Part shown: in pieces, positions 4,401 through 6,297 of the stretch
How positions within the stretch are numbered: position 1 is the first letter of the stretch
Layout: the number at the start of each line of letters is the position of its first letter
Assembly: GCA_947177695.1 (NCBI GenBank)
Contig: CAMWVO010000119.1
Span: 1-6,297, forward strand
DNA: 6,297 nt
Source: an uncultured Clostridia bacterium
GTDB taxonomy: Bacteria > Bacillota > Clostridia > Oscillospirales > Ruminococcaceae
Reading direction: 5' to 3'
Position numbers and translations under genes: made by a program
Notes under the pieces: model-generated
Database searches by the model: none
What the model saw: only the letters and a program-made list of their open reading frames with translations
What the model was told of the DNA's origin: nothing

Positions 4401-5591
4401 TTAATCGAACATTTCACGGGACATTTTTCCAAGTATCTCGCAGCCCTTTACCAACTGTTCGTCAGTGGGCGTGGAGAAATTCAGCCTGAAGCTGCTTGTG
4501 GGGTCGTCCTCGTGTACCGTGAATGCGTTTCCGGGAACTACAGCAACCTTGGCTTCCACCGCCTTTTTGCAGAAGCCCATCATATCGCAGTCCTCGGGAA
4601 GCGTCGCCCATATGAAAAGTCCGCCCTGAGGGTGTGTAACGGAAATTTTCTTCGAGAAATTCTTTTCGATCTCGGACAGCATAAGTCCGCACTTTGCGCG
4701 GTAAATGCCCCGTATCTTCTCCAGATGTGCGTTAAAGTCGTACTTGTTAAGAAACTCGTCCGCGATTATCTGAGCCAGGATATTGGTGTGAACGTCCGCA
4801 ACCTGCTTGCAGACAACGATCTTCTGAATGACCTCCTTGGGCGCGGAAACAAAGCCCACGCGTATGCCGGGAGCAAGCACCTTGGAAAAGCTTCCCACAT
4901 AAATTACCCTGCCGTCGGTATCGAGGGACTTGATGGACGGAATGTCCTCCCCCTCGAAGCGTATCTCGCCGTAGGGATTGTCCTCCAGTATCATCACATC
5001 ATACTTTTTGGCAAGCTCGTAAACCTCTTTCCTGCGCTTAAAGGACATACATTTTCCCGACGGATTCTGGAAATTCGGTATAAGGTAGATTATCTTAACG
5101 TTCGGGTTGGACTTGATAGCGTCCTCCAGCTTGTTGGCGTCAATACCCTCGTCGTCCATCTCCACGCCCACAAGGTTTACATTGTAGGACTTGAATGAGT
5201 TTATGCTTCCGATAAAGGAGGGCGACTCGCAGATAAGAGTGTCCCCCTCGTTGAGGAAAACCTTGCAGGAAAGCTCGTTGCCCTGCTGACCGCCAGAGGT
5301 TATGATAAGGTCGTCGATATCGCCGTTATAGCTGTTCTGGGACGCTAAACGCTTTTTCAGTGTCTCCCTCAGCGGAGTATGACCCTCGGTAATGCTGTAC
5401 TGCAAAGCGGCTACGGGATTTTCCGTAAGTATGCGCTCGGTTATCTCCTTGACAGCGTCCGCAGGGAAAGCTTCTGGAGCGGGATTTCCCGCCGCAAAGG
5501 AAATAACGTCCGGGAACGCCGTAAATTTAAGTATCTCACGTATAGCCGAGGCTTTAAGCCCCGTTACCTTGTTTGAAAATGAATAGTCCAT
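4401..5591 (-). CDS. PLP-dependent aminotransferase, class I/II, 2-aminoadipate/MocR-like group
   Basis: A 396-residue cytoplasmic transaminase of fold type I. The start at 5591 has AGGAGG at 5602-5607 with 10 nt spacing. Cofactor residues are in order: SGGQQG (99-104) for the phosphate loop, NPSG (176-179) with the Asn contacting PLP, EDNPYGE (203-209) with Asp204 pairing to the pyridine nitrogen, SFSKVLAPGIRVGF (234-247) with Lys237 as the Schiff-base lysine and Arg244 for the phosphate, and SFRLNFS with Arg369 for the substrate carboxylate. The ALQYSITEGHTPLRE segment (62-76) resembles the LysN-type 2-aminoadipate transaminases and the catalytic domain of MocR regulators. There is no winged-helix domain in front, so this is a free-standing enzyme. 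The amino-acid substrate cannot be fixed; branched-chain, aromatic or aminoadipate substrates are all possible. Its neighbours trpS and a flippase give no pathway clue. Confidence 0.93.
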   Translation of the reverse strand: MDYSFSNKVTGLKASAIREILKFTAFPDVISFAAGNPAPEAFPADAVKEITERILTENPVAALQYSITEGHTPLRETLKKRLASQNSYNGDIDDLIITSGGQQGNELSCKVFLNEGDTLICESPSFIGSINSFKSYNVNLVGVEMDDEGIDANKLEDAIKSNPNVKIIYLIPNFQNPSGKCMSFKRRKEVYELAKKYDVMILEDNPYGEIRFEGEDIPSIKSLDTDGRVIYVGSFSKVLAPGIRVGFVSAPKEVIQKIVVCKQVADVHTNILAQIIADEFLNKYDFNAHLEKIRGIYRAKCGLMLSEIEKNFSKKISVTHPQGGLFIWATLPEDCDMMGFCKKAVEAKVAVVPGNAFTVHEDDPTSSFRLNFSTPTDEQLVKGCEILGKMSREMFD

Positions 5592-5641
5592 ATTCTGAGT
5601 ACCTCCTGTTATCTTCTAAAATGCTGAATTTTACCATACCG

Positions 5642-5675
5642 AATATATTATAACACATATTTGTCCGTCAATCAA
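5642..5675 (-). promoter_or_regulatory. Promoter of the aminotransferase gene
   Basis: On the minus strand TTGATT (5670-5675), a 17-bp spacer and a perfect TATAAT (5647-5652) give a start near 5640 and a leader of about 49 nt. An overlapping alternative uses TTGACG (5666-5671) and TATATT (5642-5647) with an 18-bp spacer. The 120-bp gap to the divergent flippase gene must also hold that gene's promoter; a TAAAAT -10-like box is at 5678-5683 on the plus strand but lacks a good -35 box. Confidence 0.7.
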
Positions 5676-5711
5676 CATAAAATTTAGAAAAAAATTGAAA
5701 GGGACGATCCT

Positions 5712-6297
5712 GTGAAGAAGCAAAGCTTTCTGGAAAGCTCGGCAATACTTATTTTATCCGCTGTTGTAACAAAACTGATGGGGGCGATTTTCCGAATACC
5801 GCTGGCGAATATGCTGGGCGGCGAGGGAATGGGATATTTTTCCTCCGCTTATGGTATCTTTATGACCGTATACGCGGTCTCGGTAACGGGACTTCCCGCC
5901 GCCGTAGCAAAGCTTACCGCGGAAAATTCCGCTCTGGAACGTTTTGCCAACGTCCGCAGGGTAAGGTCGTCGGCTCTTTTGTTTTTCTCCGCGGCGGGAC
6001 TTGCCTTTACTCTGCTTATGCTTGCGGCGGCGTATCCGTTCTGTATGCTTACGGGCGGAAAAGAGACCGTCCCGTCGGTACTGGCGATAGCTCCGTCAAT
6101 ATTTTTCGGCTGCGTGACCTCGGTATACCGCGGCTATTACGAGGGCTTGCGGAACATGATACCCACCGCCGTTTCCCAGATAGCCGAGGGACTTGTCAAG
6201 CTTGCCGCGGGACTTGCCCTTTGTCTGTGGGTACTGAAAAATCCCGCCAGAGCGGCTGCCGTTTGCATATTTTTCAGACTTCCCGCAGGTTCTGTGC
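5712..6297 (+). CDS. SpoVB/MurJ-type lipid or polysaccharide flippase, N-terminal part, runs off the window
   Basis: The first 195 codons of a plus-strand membrane protein. The start is a GTG at 5712 with AAGGG at 5699-5703, 8 nt upstream. An in-frame TAG at 5685 rules out a much longer protein, and the next ATG (codon 23) would cut the first helix. The protein opens MKKQSFLESSAILILSAVV, then has KLMGAIFRIPLANMLGGEGMGYFSSAY (21-47) and TGLPAAVAKLTAE (59-71). These match the start of the MOP-superfamily flippases (SpoVB, MurJ, polysaccharide exporters), which move lipid-linked cell-wall or polysaccharide precursors across the membrane. Further membrane segments are at about 88-113, 119-138 and 160-175. 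YRGYYEGLRNMIPTAVSQIAE (139-159) fits the RGxxxGxxNMxPTAxSQ signature of SpoVB-like members. The last dozen residues do not show the small-residue helix I would expect next, but the edge is too close to judge. Whether it serves spores, peptidoglycan or a capsule is open. Confidence 0.88.
   Translation, partial: MKKQSFLESSAILILSAVVTKLMGAIFRIPLANMLGGEGMGYFSSAYGIFMTVYAVSVTGLPAAVAKLTAENSALERFANVRRVRSSALLFFSAAGLAFTLLMLAAAYPFCMLTGGKETVPSVLAIAPSIFFGCVTSVYRGYYEGLRNMIPTAVSQIAEGLVKLAAGLALCLWVLKNPARAAAVCIFFRLPAGSV

Noticed and set aside
4386..5198. 270-codon open frame on the plus strand
   Set aside because: Mirror frame of the aminotransferase, whose catalytic residues are all in place on the other strand.

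Overview
The window reads as ordinary chromosome from a low-to-mid GC Gram-positive anaerobe. The most likely group is Clostridia, perhaps a Ruminococcus-like Oscillospiraceae member. This rests on strong AGGAGG ribosome sites, sigma-A type promoters, AT-rich intergenic DNA, a lipoprotein sugar-binding protein under a LacI-type regulator, and a SpoVB/MurJ-like flippase. The taxonomic guess is inference. No phage, IS element, CRISPR array, tRNA or rRNA is visible.

Left part (1-3151), all minus strand: a carbohydrate-uptake operon read from right to left. A LacI-family regulator (2788-1772) is followed after 57 bp by a sugar-type solute-binding lipoprotein (1714-278). After 104 bp holding a GC-rich hairpin comes the start of an ABC sugar permease (173 to the window edge). 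The regulator has a near-consensus promoter (TTGACA, 17 bp, TATATT). Two matching sites built on AAACGTTT lie in its 363-bp upstream region and are probable operators for the regulator itself. The scheme that fits is a repressor that controls itself and, by co-transcription, its transporter.

Middle part (3152-4400), minus strand: tryptophanyl-tRNA synthetase (trpS) with its own promoter and a leader of about 195 nt. The leader lacks T-box motifs but is packed with palindromes: a 36-nt near-palindrome over the promoter, two abutting hairpins, a small 9+9 inverted repeat, and a hairpin placed between the only good Shine-Dalgarno and the start codon. This leader is the least explained part of the window and the best target for a second look.

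Right part (4401-6297): a fold-type I PLP aminotransferase of the 2-aminoadipate/MocR-like group (minus) and, divergent from it across 120 bp, the first 195 codons of a multi-spanning SpoVB/MurJ-type flippase (plus, GTG start, running off the edge).

I see no wholly new multi-gene system. The interest is in regulation: the trpS leader and the paired LacI-type operators.
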